Assembly: GCF_900215205.1 (NCBI RefSeq)
Contig: NZ_OBDY01000041.1
Coordinates: 1-64,000 of the forward strand
DNA from: Paractinoplanes atraurantiacus
Lineage (GTDB): Bacteria > Actinomycetota > Actinomycetes > Mycobacteriales > Micromonosporaceae
Reading direction: 5' to 3'
DNA length: 64,000 bases
Every line of letters begins with the position of its first letter. The stretch's first letter is position 1. Positions 9,775 through 18,483 of the stretch are shown piece by piece. A program made the translations under genes and the position numbers. The notes below the pieces were generated by a model. That model did not search any database. It was given only the letters and a program-made list of their open reading frames with translations, and had not been told where the DNA came from.

Positions 9775-11628
9775 TCACAGCGTGCGGGCGGCCTTGTCGA
9801 CGTCGGCCAGGCGCGAGCGGAGCAGGGCGGCCTGAGCGGAGGAGACGCTTCCCTCGCCGGCCCGGTCGTTGATTTTGCGGCGTAGCGCGTCCACCTGGTC
9901 ACCGGCGTTGTCACCGTTGCGGGTCAGAGGCTGCAGCAGGTTGAGCAGGTCGGTCGCCACGTCGGAGCGGATGTCGCCGCCGGCCGCGCCGCGTTCCACG
10001 GCGGTGCGGAAGCGGCTCACGGCGTCGTCGAAGCTCAGCGTCGGGCTCGGCTTCGGCGTCGGTGAGAACGACGTCGGCGGCGGCGTGGTCGTGGTGGGCG
10101 CGACCGTCTCCGGCGTGGTCGTGACGGCAGCGGGCGGCGCGGGCAGCTCGGGATTGGCGTCTGTCGTCTCGTTCCGCGGCCAATTGATCACGGCGAAGGA
10201 CCCGACCAGCGCCGCGACGAGCGCCGTGACCCCCACGATCAGAGCCAGCCGCCGCCCCGGCGGCTTGGTCAGCGCCAGAGTGTTGGCAGGCGCGCGACCA
10301 GTGGCAGCCATCCGTCCTCCGCGGAGTTCTCGTCCCGCGCGGGGGTCCTGTCTCGCGCTGAACCCGTGCCCGGCGCTGGCGCCTTCCGCGCTGAACCCGT
10401 GCCCTGCGCTGAAGCCTTGCCTTGCGCTGAAGCCGTGCCCCGCGGTGACGCCTCGTTCCGTGTGGGGCGCTCGGCTCGCCGGAACAGCGCGGCCCGGCTT
10501 GAATCCCGCAGACGGCCCGGCCTTCCTGTCCGGCGCAAAGCGGCCATAACGGGCGGCAGGGCCAAGGTTCTCCGGGGGCGTCGAAGAAGACGGCGGCCCG
10601 GCGGCCGCCAGCGGCGTGAAACGGCCGCCGGAAGCGGAAGCCGCTGCGGACTCGTGCTGGGCGGTTTCGTTGCTGGAGGTGGCGGCCTGGGCGGTTCCGT
10701 TGCTGGAGGTGGCGGGGCCGAAGCTGGAGGGGTCGGCGCTGGAGTTGGAGGGAGCGGGGCCGAAGCTGGACAGGGCCGGGCCGAAGCTGGAGAGAGCGGG
10801 CCCGAGCTGGGCGGGCTCGGGCTTCAGCCACAGGGCCGTCAGGTCGAAACGGACCTCGGCCGCCGTCGGGCGCGCCTCGGGGGAGTCGTCCAGGCAGCGG
10901 GCGACCAGGTCGCGGAACTCCTGCGGCAGGTCGGCGGGGAGGTGGGCCGGGCCGCCGCCGGCGCGGGCCTCGGCCAGTTCCTCCCATGTGTCCACCGGGT
11001 AGGGCGGGTCGCCCGTCACCATCTCGAAGAGGAGGACGCCCAGGCCGTACACGTCAGTGGCCGGCTCGGACGGCATGCCGTCCAGGCGCTCCGGTGCCAC
11101 GTAGGCCGGCGTGCCGAACGTGGAGCCCGACTCGTCGTCGTCCGGCTCGCCGGCCGTGGCGCTGATGCCGAAGTCGAGGATCTTCACGCCGGTGGGGGTG
11201 AGCATCACGTTGCCCGGCTTGATGTCGCGGTGGACCACACCGGACGCGTGGGCCGCGGCCAGCGCGTCGGCCACCGCCGCGCCGATGCGGGCCGCCTCGG
11301 GCAGGCCGATCGGCTCGCGCTCGAGGCGGGCCGCGACCGACTCGCCCGCCAGCAGTTCCATCACCACGAACGGCGTCACCGAGCCGTCCGGCCGCACCGC
11401 CTCGCGGTAGTCGTGCACCGCCGCGATGTTCGGGTGCTGCAGCTTCGCCGCCATGCGCGCCTCACGCCACACCACCTGCGCGCCCAGCGGCAGTTTCACC
11501 GCGACCGGGCGCGCCAGCAGCTCGTCGTCGGCGCGCCAGATCTGCGACATGCCGCCGATCTCGAGGAGCTCGGCCAGGCGGTACCGCGAAGCGAGCAGGC
11601 TTCCCGCAATAGGCCACTCTTCGCTCAC
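9775..11628 (-). CDS. Membrane-anchored Ser/Thr protein kinase (PknB-type, no PASTA)
   Basis: 617 residues. The kinase domain (about 10-270) has the P-loop IGGMSQIW, the ATP lysine in VAVKLP, catalytic HRDIKPGNVML, DFGIS and the activation segment GTPAYVAPERLDG. A long Ser/Ala/Pro/Gly linker with repeated FGPALSS and GHGFSA units leads to one transmembrane helix (about 455-478) and an extracellular Pro/Thr stalk ending in a helical tail. There are no PASTA repeats, so the sensor differs from PknB. The GTG at 11628 fits the start of the kinase fold (SEEWPIAGSLLASRYRL). Convergent with the LacI gene. Confidence 0.92.
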   Translation of the reverse strand: MSEEWPIAGSLLASRYRLAELLEIGGMSQIWRADDELLARPVAVKLPLGAQVVWREARMAAKLQHPNIAAVHDYREAVRPDGSVTPFVVMELLAGESVAARLEREPIGLPEAARIGAAVADALAAAHASGVVHRDIKPGNVMLTPTGVKILDFGISATAGEPDDDESGSTFGTPAYVAPERLDGMPSEPATDVYGLGVLLFEMVTGDPPYPVDTWEELAEARAGGGPAHLPADLPQEFRDLVARCLDDSPEARPTAAEVRFDLTALWLKPEPAQLGPALSSFGPALSSFGPAPSNSSADPSSFGPATSSNGTAQAATSSNETAQHESAAASASGGRFTPLAAAGPPSSSTPPENLGPAARYGRFAPDRKAGPSAGFKPGRAVPASRAPHTERGVTAGHGFSARQGFSAGHGFSAEGASAGHGFSARQDPRAGRELRGGRMAATGRAPANTLALTKPPGRRLALIVGVTALVAALVGSFAVINWPRNETTDANPELPAPPAAVTTTPETVAPTTTTPPPTSFSPTPKPSPTLSFDDAVSRFRTAVERGAAGGDIRSDVATDLLNLLQPLTRNGDNAGDQVDALRRKINDRAGEGSVSSAQAALLRSRLADVDKAARTL

Positions 11629-11680
11629 GAGGGAACATTCGCCCGGATCCCGACGGGTGTCAACTCGTGTGAGCCGGCGA

Positions 11681-12400
11681 CTACCAGGCGTGCTGGTCGA
11701 CCTCGAGCGCCACGTAGTCGATGTCACCCGCGTAGTAGTCGCAGCCGACGTCGACCTGGTCGCAGTCCGTCTTGCCGCCGATCGCCACCGGCCACGAGTT
11801 GGCGATCGCGCCGGTCCAGCCGTACCGGCCGGCCACCGTGCGCCCGTCGATGGCCAGGAACACCCCGTCGTCGGTCCGCTCGCAGCGCACGGTGTGCCAG
11901 CGCCCGTCGTTGATCGCTTTCGGGGCGGTCACCAGCAGGGCGGTCGACGAGCCGCGGAACCAGCACTGGACCTTGCCGTTCGGGATCTGGATCTTGTAGC
12001 TGCCGCCGGAGACGGTGGCCTGTCCTTTTTGGATGATGTTGCCGAAGTGCTCGCGGGTGCGCAGCCGCACCGTGATCGCGTAGTCGCGGGTGCCGGGGTC
12101 GAGCTCGGCGTCGTCGGGCACGATGGCCAGGTGCCCGGGGTGGGTGGGCGGGGTGTCCGGCTCGAGGCGGTCGAAGCGGTAGCCGTATCCGCCGTCGGTG
12201 CGCAGGCCGACGCCGACGTCGCGGCCGATCCGTCCGTGGAAGCCGTGCCCGCTGCCGTCGCGCATCGTTGAGGAACCGGGGGACTCGTTCATGCCCCAGA
12301 AGGCGATCTCGTGCTGGGCCGAGGCGGAAGCCGGCGCCGCGACGGATCCGACGGCCACGAGGGCCGTCGCGGAGATCATCCAAAAGTGCCGTTTCTTCAT
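11681..12400 (-). CDS. Secreted LamG-like (concanavalin-type) protein
   Basis: 239 residues. Signal peptide: MKKRHFWMISATALVAVG with cleavage near ASASAQ. The mature part starts HEIAFWGMNE and has an edge pattern of Laminin_G_3 domains: DGSGHGFHG, YAITVRLRT, IIQKGQA, WHTVRCER, VFLAIDG. Paired cysteines (CDQVDVGCDYY) near the end suggest a disulfide. Such domains bind carbohydrate or protein outside the cell. The ATG at 12400 follows a GGGGAT site and gives a clean signal peptide. Confidence 0.85.
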   Translation of the reverse strand: MKKRHFWMISATALVAVGSVAAPASASAQHEIAFWGMNESPGSSTMRDGSGHGFHGRIGRDVGVGLRTDGGYGYRFDRLEPDTPPTHPGHLAIVPDDAELDPGTRDYAITVRLRTREHFGNIIQKGQATVSGGSYKIQIPNGKVQCWFRGSSTALLVTAPKAINDGRWHTVRCERTDDGVFLAIDGRTVAGRYGWTGAIANSWPVAIGGKTDCDQVDVGCDYYAGDIDYVALEVDQHAW

Positions 12401-12499
12401 GGTAATCCCCGTTGGCGCGCTATATCCGTTTTGACGGTTTGAGTGTACGCATGCGGGAACCATCCCCGAGGGTGAAGCTTCAAGAAGGAGTGGACTTCA

Positions 12500-12877
12500 T
12501 TGGGAAGAAAGCGCCCGGATGACATGATGTCCCGGATGGCGCGCTTCGAGGCACGAACCTTCGAGCAGGCCGGCGAGACCCGCGTGGTCCTCTCCGGCGA
12601 CTGCGACCTTTCCGTACGGGATGAGTTGCTCACCGCCCTCAGCGCCGCCGTCGACGGTCATCCGCGCGTCGTGGTCGACCTCGCCGAGGTCGGCTTCCTC
12701 GACTCCACAGGCGTCCACGGCCTGATCACCGCCCATCACGCCGCCCGCGAGCGCGGCGGCCGCCTGGTCGTGGTCAACGCCACGGGCGCGGTCGCCACCG
12801 TCCTCGACATCACCGGCGTCGCCGCCCTGCTGGGCGAGCCGGCATCGCCCACCGTCGAGCGCAGGCCCGGCGGATGA
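12500..12877 (+). CDS. STAS-domain anti-sigma factor antagonist (RsbV-like)
   Basis: About 125 residues, one STAS domain: TRVVLSGDCDLSVRDELLTAL, then DLAEVGFLDSTGVHGL, where the Ser of DSTG is the residue that RsbW-type kinases phosphorylate. In the unphosphorylated form it binds the anti-sigma kinase and frees the sigma factor. A TTG start at 12500 is favoured by AAGGAG nine bases upstream; in-frame ATGs at 12524, 12527 and 12536 are alternatives. Its stop overlaps the next gene in an ATGA, pairing it with that anti-sigma ATPase. Confidence 0.9.
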   Translation: MGRKRPDDMMSRMARFEARTFEQAGETRVVLSGDCDLSVRDELLTALSAAVDGHPRVVVDLAEVGFLDSTGVHGLITAHHAARERGGRLVVVNATGAVATVLDITGVAALLGEPASPTVERRPGG

Positions 12878-13272
12878 ACGCCGAGCCCGCCACCGCGCCC
12901 TACGAGGCCTCCTACGACGAGCCCGGCGATCTCGCCCCGCTGCGCGACTTCGTCCGGCTGCACGCCACCGCGCTGGGCCTGCCCGGCAGCCGGGCCGACC
13001 TGCTGACCCTCGCGGTCAGCGAGCTCGCCACGAACACGTTGCAGCACACCGAGGGCGGCGGCCGGGTGCGCCTGTGGGCGGCGGACGGCCGGGTCTACTG
13101 CGACGTGATCGACGGCGGCCCGGTCCGGGCGTTCGGCCGCGGCATGCCGGCCGCCGACGCGCTGCGCGGGCGGGGCCTGGCCATCGTCGAGCGCATCTGC
13201 GACGAGGTGGGCGTCGAGGCCGGGGCCGAGGGCACCCGCGTACGGCTGGCCCTCGATCTCAAAGAACCCTGA
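12874..13272 (+). CDS. RsbW-like anti-sigma factor / histidine-kinase-type ATPase
   Basis: 132 residues with the HATPase_c_2 fold: N-box LAVSELATNTLQH, G1-like VIDGGPV and G2-like LRGRGLAIVERICDEV. Proteins like this bind a sigma factor or phosphorylate the STAS partner encoded just upstream. It is translationally coupled to that gene and runs convergently into the PP2C phosphatase, overlapping its end by 14 bases, so all three parts of a partner-switching circuit lie together. The sigma factor itself is not in the window. Confidence 0.9.
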   Translation: MNAEPATAPYEASYDEPGDLAPLRDFVRLHATALGLPGSRADLLTLAVSELATNTLQHTEGGGRVRLWAADGRVYCDVIDGGPVRAFGRGMPAADALRGRGLAIVERICDEVGVEAGAEGTRVRLALDLKEP

Positions 13273-14743
13273 CCGTCACGGTGCAGGTGTCGTCGTCGGG
13301 GCTCGGCCGATTGATCGCGGTCACCGCGGGCAGCGCGTCGGTGGCCGCCGCGAGCGCGCCGAGCACCCTCGGCAGCAGCGGCGGACCGCTGCGCCGCTCG
13401 ACCAGGCCGTCCGTGTAGAACAGCAGAAGATCGTCAGGGTCAAGGGCCAGGGTCTTGATTTCGTACGCCGCCTCGCCGTCGGCGCCGAGCAGCAGCCCCA
13501 CCGGAAGATCGAGCGGGCGGGCGTGACCGCCCCGGGCCAGCAACGGCGGCGCGTGCCCGGCCCGGCCCCAGGCCAGCGTCCGGTCCACCGGGTCGAAGAC
13601 GCCCAGCACGGCCGTCCCGGTCAGCCGCAGCTGCCCGCACAGCCGGTTGAGATGGCGCAGCAGCAGCGCCGGGTCGTGCACCCCGATCGACAGCCAGGCG
13701 ATCAGCGCGAACCGCAGGTGCGCCATCCCGCTCGCCGCCGCCAGCCCGTGCCCGGCCACGTCGCCCACCGCCAGCAGCACGCGCCCGTCGGCCAGCTCCT
13801 GCGCGTGGTACCAGTCCCCGCCGACCTGCACCGTGCTCTCGGCGGGCTGATAGTCGACCAGCACCCGCAGGCCGGGCAGCGGGAACGGCTCCCGCGGCAC
13901 CGGCTGGATCATGTGCTGGAGCTGGCCGGCCAGGCGGTGCTCGGCGATCGCGGTCATCTCGCGGGTGCGCAGCTGGTCGCGGAGCCGGTCGATGGCGGTG
14001 CGCGAGCTCTCCCGGGCGGTCACGTCCTGCACCACCGCGTTGATCTTCAGCGGCCGGCCGCCGGCGTCGGTGGCGACGTCGGAGAGGATCCGCAGGTGCT
14101 TGACCCCGGAGCCGACGGCGAAACGGACCGTCACGTCGGCCGGCCCGCCGCTGTCCATGCTCTGCCAGGCCGTCTCGGCGATGCCGCGGTCCTCGGGCAG
14201 CATCGCGGCCGCCTGCTCCACACGCGACATCGGGCCGAGCGCCGGGTCCCGCTCGAAGATCCGGTACATGCCGGGTGACCAGTCGCTGGCCCCGGTCACC
14301 AGGTCGAACTCGGTCCAGCCGAGGCTGCCGAGCAGCTCGGTGTTGGCCATCCGGCGGCGGTCCTCGTCGAGGCGCTGCCACCAGACCAGCAGGCCGCCGA
14401 GCACCGGATGCACGGTGACGTCGAACTGGGAGTGGGCGACGACGCCGGCCTTCTTCTCGTCGTAGCCGAACTCCTTGTACTCGGCCGGTTCACCCGTGCG
14501 CAGCACGTCGAGGTAGATCTGCCAGAGCTCGCCGCCGACGATGCTCGGGTAGAGCTCGCTCAGCAGGCGGCCGACCCGGCTCGTGCCCCGGCGGTAGATG
14601 TCGCGGCCCCGCCCGCTGGCCGCGCCGACCCGGAAGTCACGGACCGTGCCGTCGTCCCCGGACACGGGCAGCAGCCAGGAGCACCCCGTGGGGATCACGG
14701 CGAGCATCTCCTGGACGACCCGGGCCACCTCGTCGCCGGCCAT
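13259..14743 (-). CDS. PAS-linked SpoIIE/RsbU-type PP2C phosphatase
   Basis: 494 residues. The N-terminal half has a sensor region (about 1-120) and a PAS-like domain (LGSLGWTEFDLVTG to LKINAVVQDVTARE, about 140-245). A short coiled linker leads to a PP2C/SpoIIE domain with LQHMIQPVP, the metal Asp in VGGDWYHA, AVGDVAGHGLAAA, GHAPPLL and LLLFYTDGLVERR. Such enzymes dephosphorylate STAS proteins in response to a sensed signal. The facing STAS and RsbW-like genes are likely partners. ATG at 14743 chosen over an in-frame GTG two codons earlier. Confidence 0.92.
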   Translation of the reverse strand: MAGDEVARVVQEMLAVIPTGCSWLLPVSGDDGTVRDFRVGAASGRGRDIYRRGTSRVGRLLSELYPSIVGGELWQIYLDVLRTGEPAEYKEFGYDEKKAGVVAHSQFDVTVHPVLGGLLVWWQRLDEDRRRMANTELLGSLGWTEFDLVTGASDWSPGMYRIFERDPALGPMSRVEQAAAMLPEDRGIAETAWQSMDSGGPADVTVRFAVGSGVKHLRILSDVATDAGGRPLKINAVVQDVTARESSRTAIDRLRDQLRTREMTAIAEHRLAGQLQHMIQPVPREPFPLPGLRVLVDYQPAESTVQVGGDWYHAQELADGRVLLAVGDVAGHGLAAASGMAHLRFALIAWLSIGVHDPALLLRHLNRLCGQLRLTGTAVLGVFDPVDRTLAWGRAGHAPPLLARGGHARPLDLPVGLLLGADGEAAYEIKTLALDPDDLLLFYTDGLVERRSGPPLLPRVLGALAAATDALPAVTAINRPSPDDDTCTVTVRVL

Positions 14744-14870
14744 GCGCACAGCGTAGTGGGCGGCGACGCACGCACGGTGCGGCGGTCACATCCGCCGGTG
14801 ACAACATCTCGCTAACAACCAGCTCAGCTTGGTAGCATCCCGCGACTCTCAGGTTCGGAGGCCTTACCCC

Positions 14871-15701
14871 GTGTCCGACAACAACCGCATGAAGGATCGT
14901 GTCAAAGTGCTGCTCAATGGGACGTCAACGGACAGTCAGACCTCGGAGCACGCCCTGGTCGCCCCGGCGCAGCAGGCCCAGCAGGCCGCACAGGGCCAGA
15001 ACGGCGCGGCCCAGCCGGGTCAGCCCGCGCAAGCCGGCCAGCCCGGTCAGCCCGGTCAGCACCCCAACCAGGCCCTCCAGGTCCTGACCCTGGCCCAGCG
15101 CACGGCCGAGGAGCACGTCGCGCGGGCCCACCACCAGGCCGACAAGATCCGTACGGACGCGCTGGCCGCCGCCGAGCAGATCGCCCGCGACGCGCAGGTG
15201 CACGCCCACAACGTGCGCCGTGAGGCCGAGAAGATCCTCTCCGACGCCCGCGCCGCCGCCGAGCAGATCGCCCGCGACTCGCACGCCCGCACCGAGGAGG
15301 CCCGCCGCAACGCGGAGAAGATCCTCTCCGAGGCCCGTTCCCAGTCGGAGTCGGTCGCCCAGGACGCGCAGGCCAACGCCGACCACCTGAACCAGCAGGC
15401 CCGCCAGCGCTACGACGACGTCGTGGGCAGCCTGGGCAGCAAGCGTGAGGCGCTCCAGCAGCAGATCGAGGCGCTGGAGTCGTTCGACCGGGAGTACCGG
15501 GCCCGCCTCACCACCTTCATGCAGGGCCAGTTGCGTGCCCTCTGGGTCGACCAGCCCCAGGTCACCGGCGACCTCCCCGAGCAGCAGGAGGCCGGCCCGC
15601 GGCACGGCGCCCCCGACGACCGCGAGGACGGCGTGCCCGCCCAGCGTCACAGCGAGGAGGACCAGGTCGGCGAGGACGACGAGGCCCAGGCCGAGCGCTG
15701 A
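14871..15701 (+). CDS. DivIVA-like repetitive coiled-coil protein
   Basis: 276 residues. A low-complexity Gln/Pro/Gly/Ala region (about 30-75) is followed by a long coiled coil built from near-repeats: AAEQIARDAQ... and REAEKILSDAR, then AAEQIARDSH... and RNAEKILSEAR, each about 30 residues apart. It ends with a very acidic tail (EEDQVGEDDEAQAE). The heptads resemble DivIVA/FilP/Scy-type proteins that scaffold polar growth in actinomycetes, but the conserved N-terminal DivIVA motif is not evident. The GTG at 14871 follows a GGAG site. The next gene starts 55 bases downstream on the same strand, so co-expression is possible. Confidence 0.75.
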   Translation: MSDNNRMKDRVKVLLNGTSTDSQTSEHALVAPAQQAQQAAQGQNGAAQPGQPAQAGQPGQPGQHPNQALQVLTLAQRTAEEHVARAHHQADKIRTDALAAAEQIARDAQVHAHNVRREAEKILSDARAAAEQIARDSHARTEEARRNAEKILSEARSQSESVAQDAQANADHLNQQARQRYDDVVGSLGSKREALQQQIEALESFDREYRARLTTFMQGQLRALWVDQPQVTGDLPEQQEAGPRHGAPDDREDGVPAQRHSEEDQVGEDDEAQAER

Positions 15702-15756
15702 GGTCTGACCGTTCGGGGTAGTTCTTCTCTCCCGGGCGCCGGGGTTCACTGAGAGT

Positions 15757-18483
15757 GTGGAGGCCGGGAGACTGCGGGTCGACTCCGGCGTGGTCGAGGT
15801 CGCCGGGCGCGGCGCCGTCGTGACCGCGCCGGTGGCACACGGCGGCCGGCTCGCCGAGCGGCTCCGCGACCTGCGCCGGGCCCGGCGGCTGGCCGGCACC
15901 GGCGTGGTGGCGCGCTCGGCCGCGCCGGTCGGCGAGGCCTTGCACGCGGCCGGTGAGGAGCTCGCCCGGTCGTACGCGCCGGGGCCGGCCGGCGAGGCCC
16001 TGCGTGAGCTCGTCGAGGCCGGTGACCTGCTGCTCGAGGTGCGCGCGGACGAGGACCTGCCCTGGGAGGCGCTGGTCGTGCCCGGCACCGGGCGGCCGCT
16101 CGGGCTGCACCCGAACGTGCGCATGTACCGCTCGGCCCCCGGCGGCGCCTACACCACCGGCACCCGATCCGGTCCCCTGCGGATCCTGGCCGCGGGCGAC
16201 CTGGAACGGCTGCTCGACGTGGTCGAGCCCGGCGCGAACCTGCGGATCCTCGACCGTGAGGTGGCCGGCGAGCCGGTGCACGTGGTGCACCTCGACGACG
16301 CCGAGTGGCTGCCCGACGGGAACCGCCCGGGGCTGGTCGTGGTCGCCGGCCGGGGCCGGGTGGCCGAGCTGCTGGCGGCCGGCGTGCCCCAGATCCTGGC
16401 CCTGACCGAACCGGTGACCGACGGTTACGTGGCGCGCTTCCTCGGCCACTTCTACCAGCTGCTCGCGGGTTTCCCGTCGGTGCCCGGCGCGGTCGCCGGC
16501 GCCCGCCGGCTCGCCGGTGGCACCGAGTGGACCGCGCCCGTTCTGTACTGCCGGGGTGCGCCCGCGCCGCTGCACGGAGTTACCGTGGCCGATATGGACG
16601 AGCCCGAGGGCTTCGTCGGCCGCCGCGACGACCTGCGAACCCTGCTGGAGGCCGCGCGCCGGCCCGGCCACGCCGGGGTGGTGCTGCACGGCCTCGGTGG
16701 CATGGGCCGCGGCAGCCTGGCCACCGAGCTGGTGCGCCGGCTCGGCGACGAGGCCGGCCTCGTCGTGCGGGTCAGCGGCACCGACACCGGCGAGCAGATC
16801 CTCGACACGTTCGGGCGGCTGCTGGCCGGCGAGCCGTCCGCGTCCGGCACGGCCGCCGAGGACCGCCGGCGCCGGCTCGCGGCCTACCTGCGCACGCCGG
16901 AGGAGTTCTGGCGCGACCGGCTGGCCACGGCGTTCGCCGTGCTCGGCTCGCGGCCGGTCACCCTGATCGTCGACGACTTCGCGATCGACCCGCGAGCCCG
17001 CCGGGCCGGGCACCGGGCCGAGCCGGCCGACCCCGGCCTGGCCGCCTTCCTGGGCCGCTGGATCCGCGAGCCGGGCCCGCACCGGGTGGTGATCACCAGC
17101 CGTCTTCCGTTCACCCTGCCGGGCAACCTCCACAAGCGGCTCACCGAGCATCACCTCGGCCCGCTCAGCGAGGCCGAGGCCCGGGTGCTGGGCTCGCGCC
17201 TGCCCGCGCTGGCCGGTCTCACCCCGGCCGAGCAGCACCGCGCGTGGGCCGGCACCGGCGGTCATCCGCGCACCCTGGAGCATCTCGACGCGCTGCTGCG
17301 CCGCAGCCCGGCCGGGTTCGCCGAGGTGGCCGGCCGGCTCGAGGCGCTGCTGGCCCGGCAGGGCGTGCCCGATCCGGGCCGCTGGGCGTCCGACCTGCGG
17401 TCGGCGAGCGACGACGACCGCCGGGCCGGCCTGGCCTTGGCCGAGGCGATCGCCACCACCGTCAACGACGCCGTGCTGAGCGACCTGCTCGCGCTGCTCG
17501 ACGACGACTGCCGGCGGCTGCTGGTCGGCGCCGCCGTCTACCGCCGCCCGGCCGACGAGCCGGCGCTGGTGCGCCAGAGCGCGCTGCCGGGCCTGCCCGA
17601 CGGCCTGGACACGCTGGCCGGCCTGGGCCTGGTCAGCGAGGTCACCGACGAGGAGGGGGTGCGGCACACCGTCCACCCGTGGACCGCGGCGTCGATCGCC
17701 CGGCTCCACCCTTCCGACACCGCGGCGGCGCACGGCCGCGCGGCCGATTACTACCGTCACCGCGTACGGCCGAGAGACAGCGACCCGGTCGCCGACCTGG
17801 ACGACCTCATCGAGGCCCGGCATCACCTGTTCAAGGCGGGGCGGGTGGACGAGGCGATCCGCTTGAGCTTCCTCGTGCGCGAGCGCCTGGACATGTGGTC
17901 GGCCTGGGACTGGGCGCGCGCGGTCTGCGAGGAGACCCTCGGCTGGGTCGAGCCGGCCGGCCGCGACGCCGCCACCCTGCTGCACTACCTGGGCCTGCTG
18001 GCCCACCGCCGAGGCGAGACGGCCGAGGCCGAACGGCTGCTGGACCGCTCGCTGTCGGTGGCCGAGACGGCCGGCGACCGCACACAGCAGGCAACGATCT
18101 GCCACAAACTGAGCCGCCTGGCCGAGGACAGGGGCGACCACGCCGCAGCCGAGCGCCGCCTGCGCCAGGCCCTGCTGCTGGACGCCGAGAACGGCAACCG
18201 CACCGGCCTGGCCACCGGCCAGCACCGCTTGGCCCAGCTGTGCACACTGACCAACCGCCTGACCGAGGCCGTGGCCCTGCACTGCCAGGCCTTGGCCATC
18301 GAGATAGCCCTGGGCCTGCCCGACGCCCGGCTGGAGGTAGCCGACCTGGCCCGCTTGCGAGCCGCCTTGGGCGAGGAAGACTTCCGCCGCGCAGTCACCG
18401 CAGTCCTGCCCGAGGAGTCGGTCAGCGGCCTGGCCCGCTTGCTCGACGACTTCGCCACGGCCGCCGAGAGCCGCCAGAACTGA
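15757..18483 (+). CDS. CHAT-like / STAND NTPase / TPR protein with degenerate active sites
   Basis: 908 residues. The N-terminal region resembles a CHAT (caspase-like) domain: LPWEALVVPGTGRPLGL (about 99-115), then VHVVHLDD, LVVVAGRG (about 194-201), AAGVPQILALTEPVTDGY and FYQLLAGF. CHAT proteases have a His in a VHFxGHG-type motif and a Cys in NAC; here the GHG and the Cys are absent. An NB-ARC/STAND module follows: GFVGRRDDL, P-loop-like GLGGMGRGSLA (about 308-318, where a GK[ST] is expected) and Walker B-like LIVDDF, then TSRLPF. A winged-helix region and TPR repeats (LLAHRRGETAEAERLLDRS, and others) fill the C-terminus. A regulatory or defence-type sensor whose catalytic residues have drifted. 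The start is a GTG. Confidence 0.72.
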   Translation: MEAGRLRVDSGVVEVAGRGAVVTAPVAHGGRLAERLRDLRRARRLAGTGVVARSAAPVGEALHAAGEELARSYAPGPAGEALRELVEAGDLLLEVRADEDLPWEALVVPGTGRPLGLHPNVRMYRSAPGGAYTTGTRSGPLRILAAGDLERLLDVVEPGANLRILDREVAGEPVHVVHLDDAEWLPDGNRPGLVVVAGRGRVAELLAAGVPQILALTEPVTDGYVARFLGHFYQLLAGFPSVPGAVAGARRLAGGTEWTAPVLYCRGAPAPLHGVTVADMDEPEGFVGRRDDLRTLLEAARRPGHAGVVLHGLGGMGRGSLATELVRRLGDEAGLVVRVSGTDTGEQILDTFGRLLAGEPSASGTAAEDRRRRLAAYLRTPEEFWRDRLATAFAVLGSRPVTLIVDDFAIDPRARRAGHRAEPADPGLAAFLGRWIREPGPHRVVITSRLPFTLPGNLHKRLTEHHLGPLSEAEARVLGSRLPALAGLTPAEQHRAWAGTGGHPRTLEHLDALLRRSPAGFAEVAGRLEALLARQGVPDPGRWASDLRSASDDDRRAGLALAEAIATTVNDAVLSDLLALLDDDCRRLLVGAAVYRRPADEPALVRQSALPGLPDGLDTLAGLGLVSEVTDEEGVRHTVHPWTAASIARLHPSDTAAAHGRAADYYRHRVRPRDSDPVADLDDLIEARHHLFKAGRVDEAIRLSFLVRERLDMWSAWDWARAVCEETLGWVEPAGRDAATLLHYLGLLAHRRGETAEAERLLDRSLSVAETAGDRTQQATICHKLSRLAEDRGDHAAAERRLRQALLLDAENGNRTGLATGQHRLAQLCTLTNRLTEAVALHCQALAIEIALGLPDARLEVADLARLRAALGEEDFRRAVTAVLPEESVSGLARLLDDFATAAESRQN

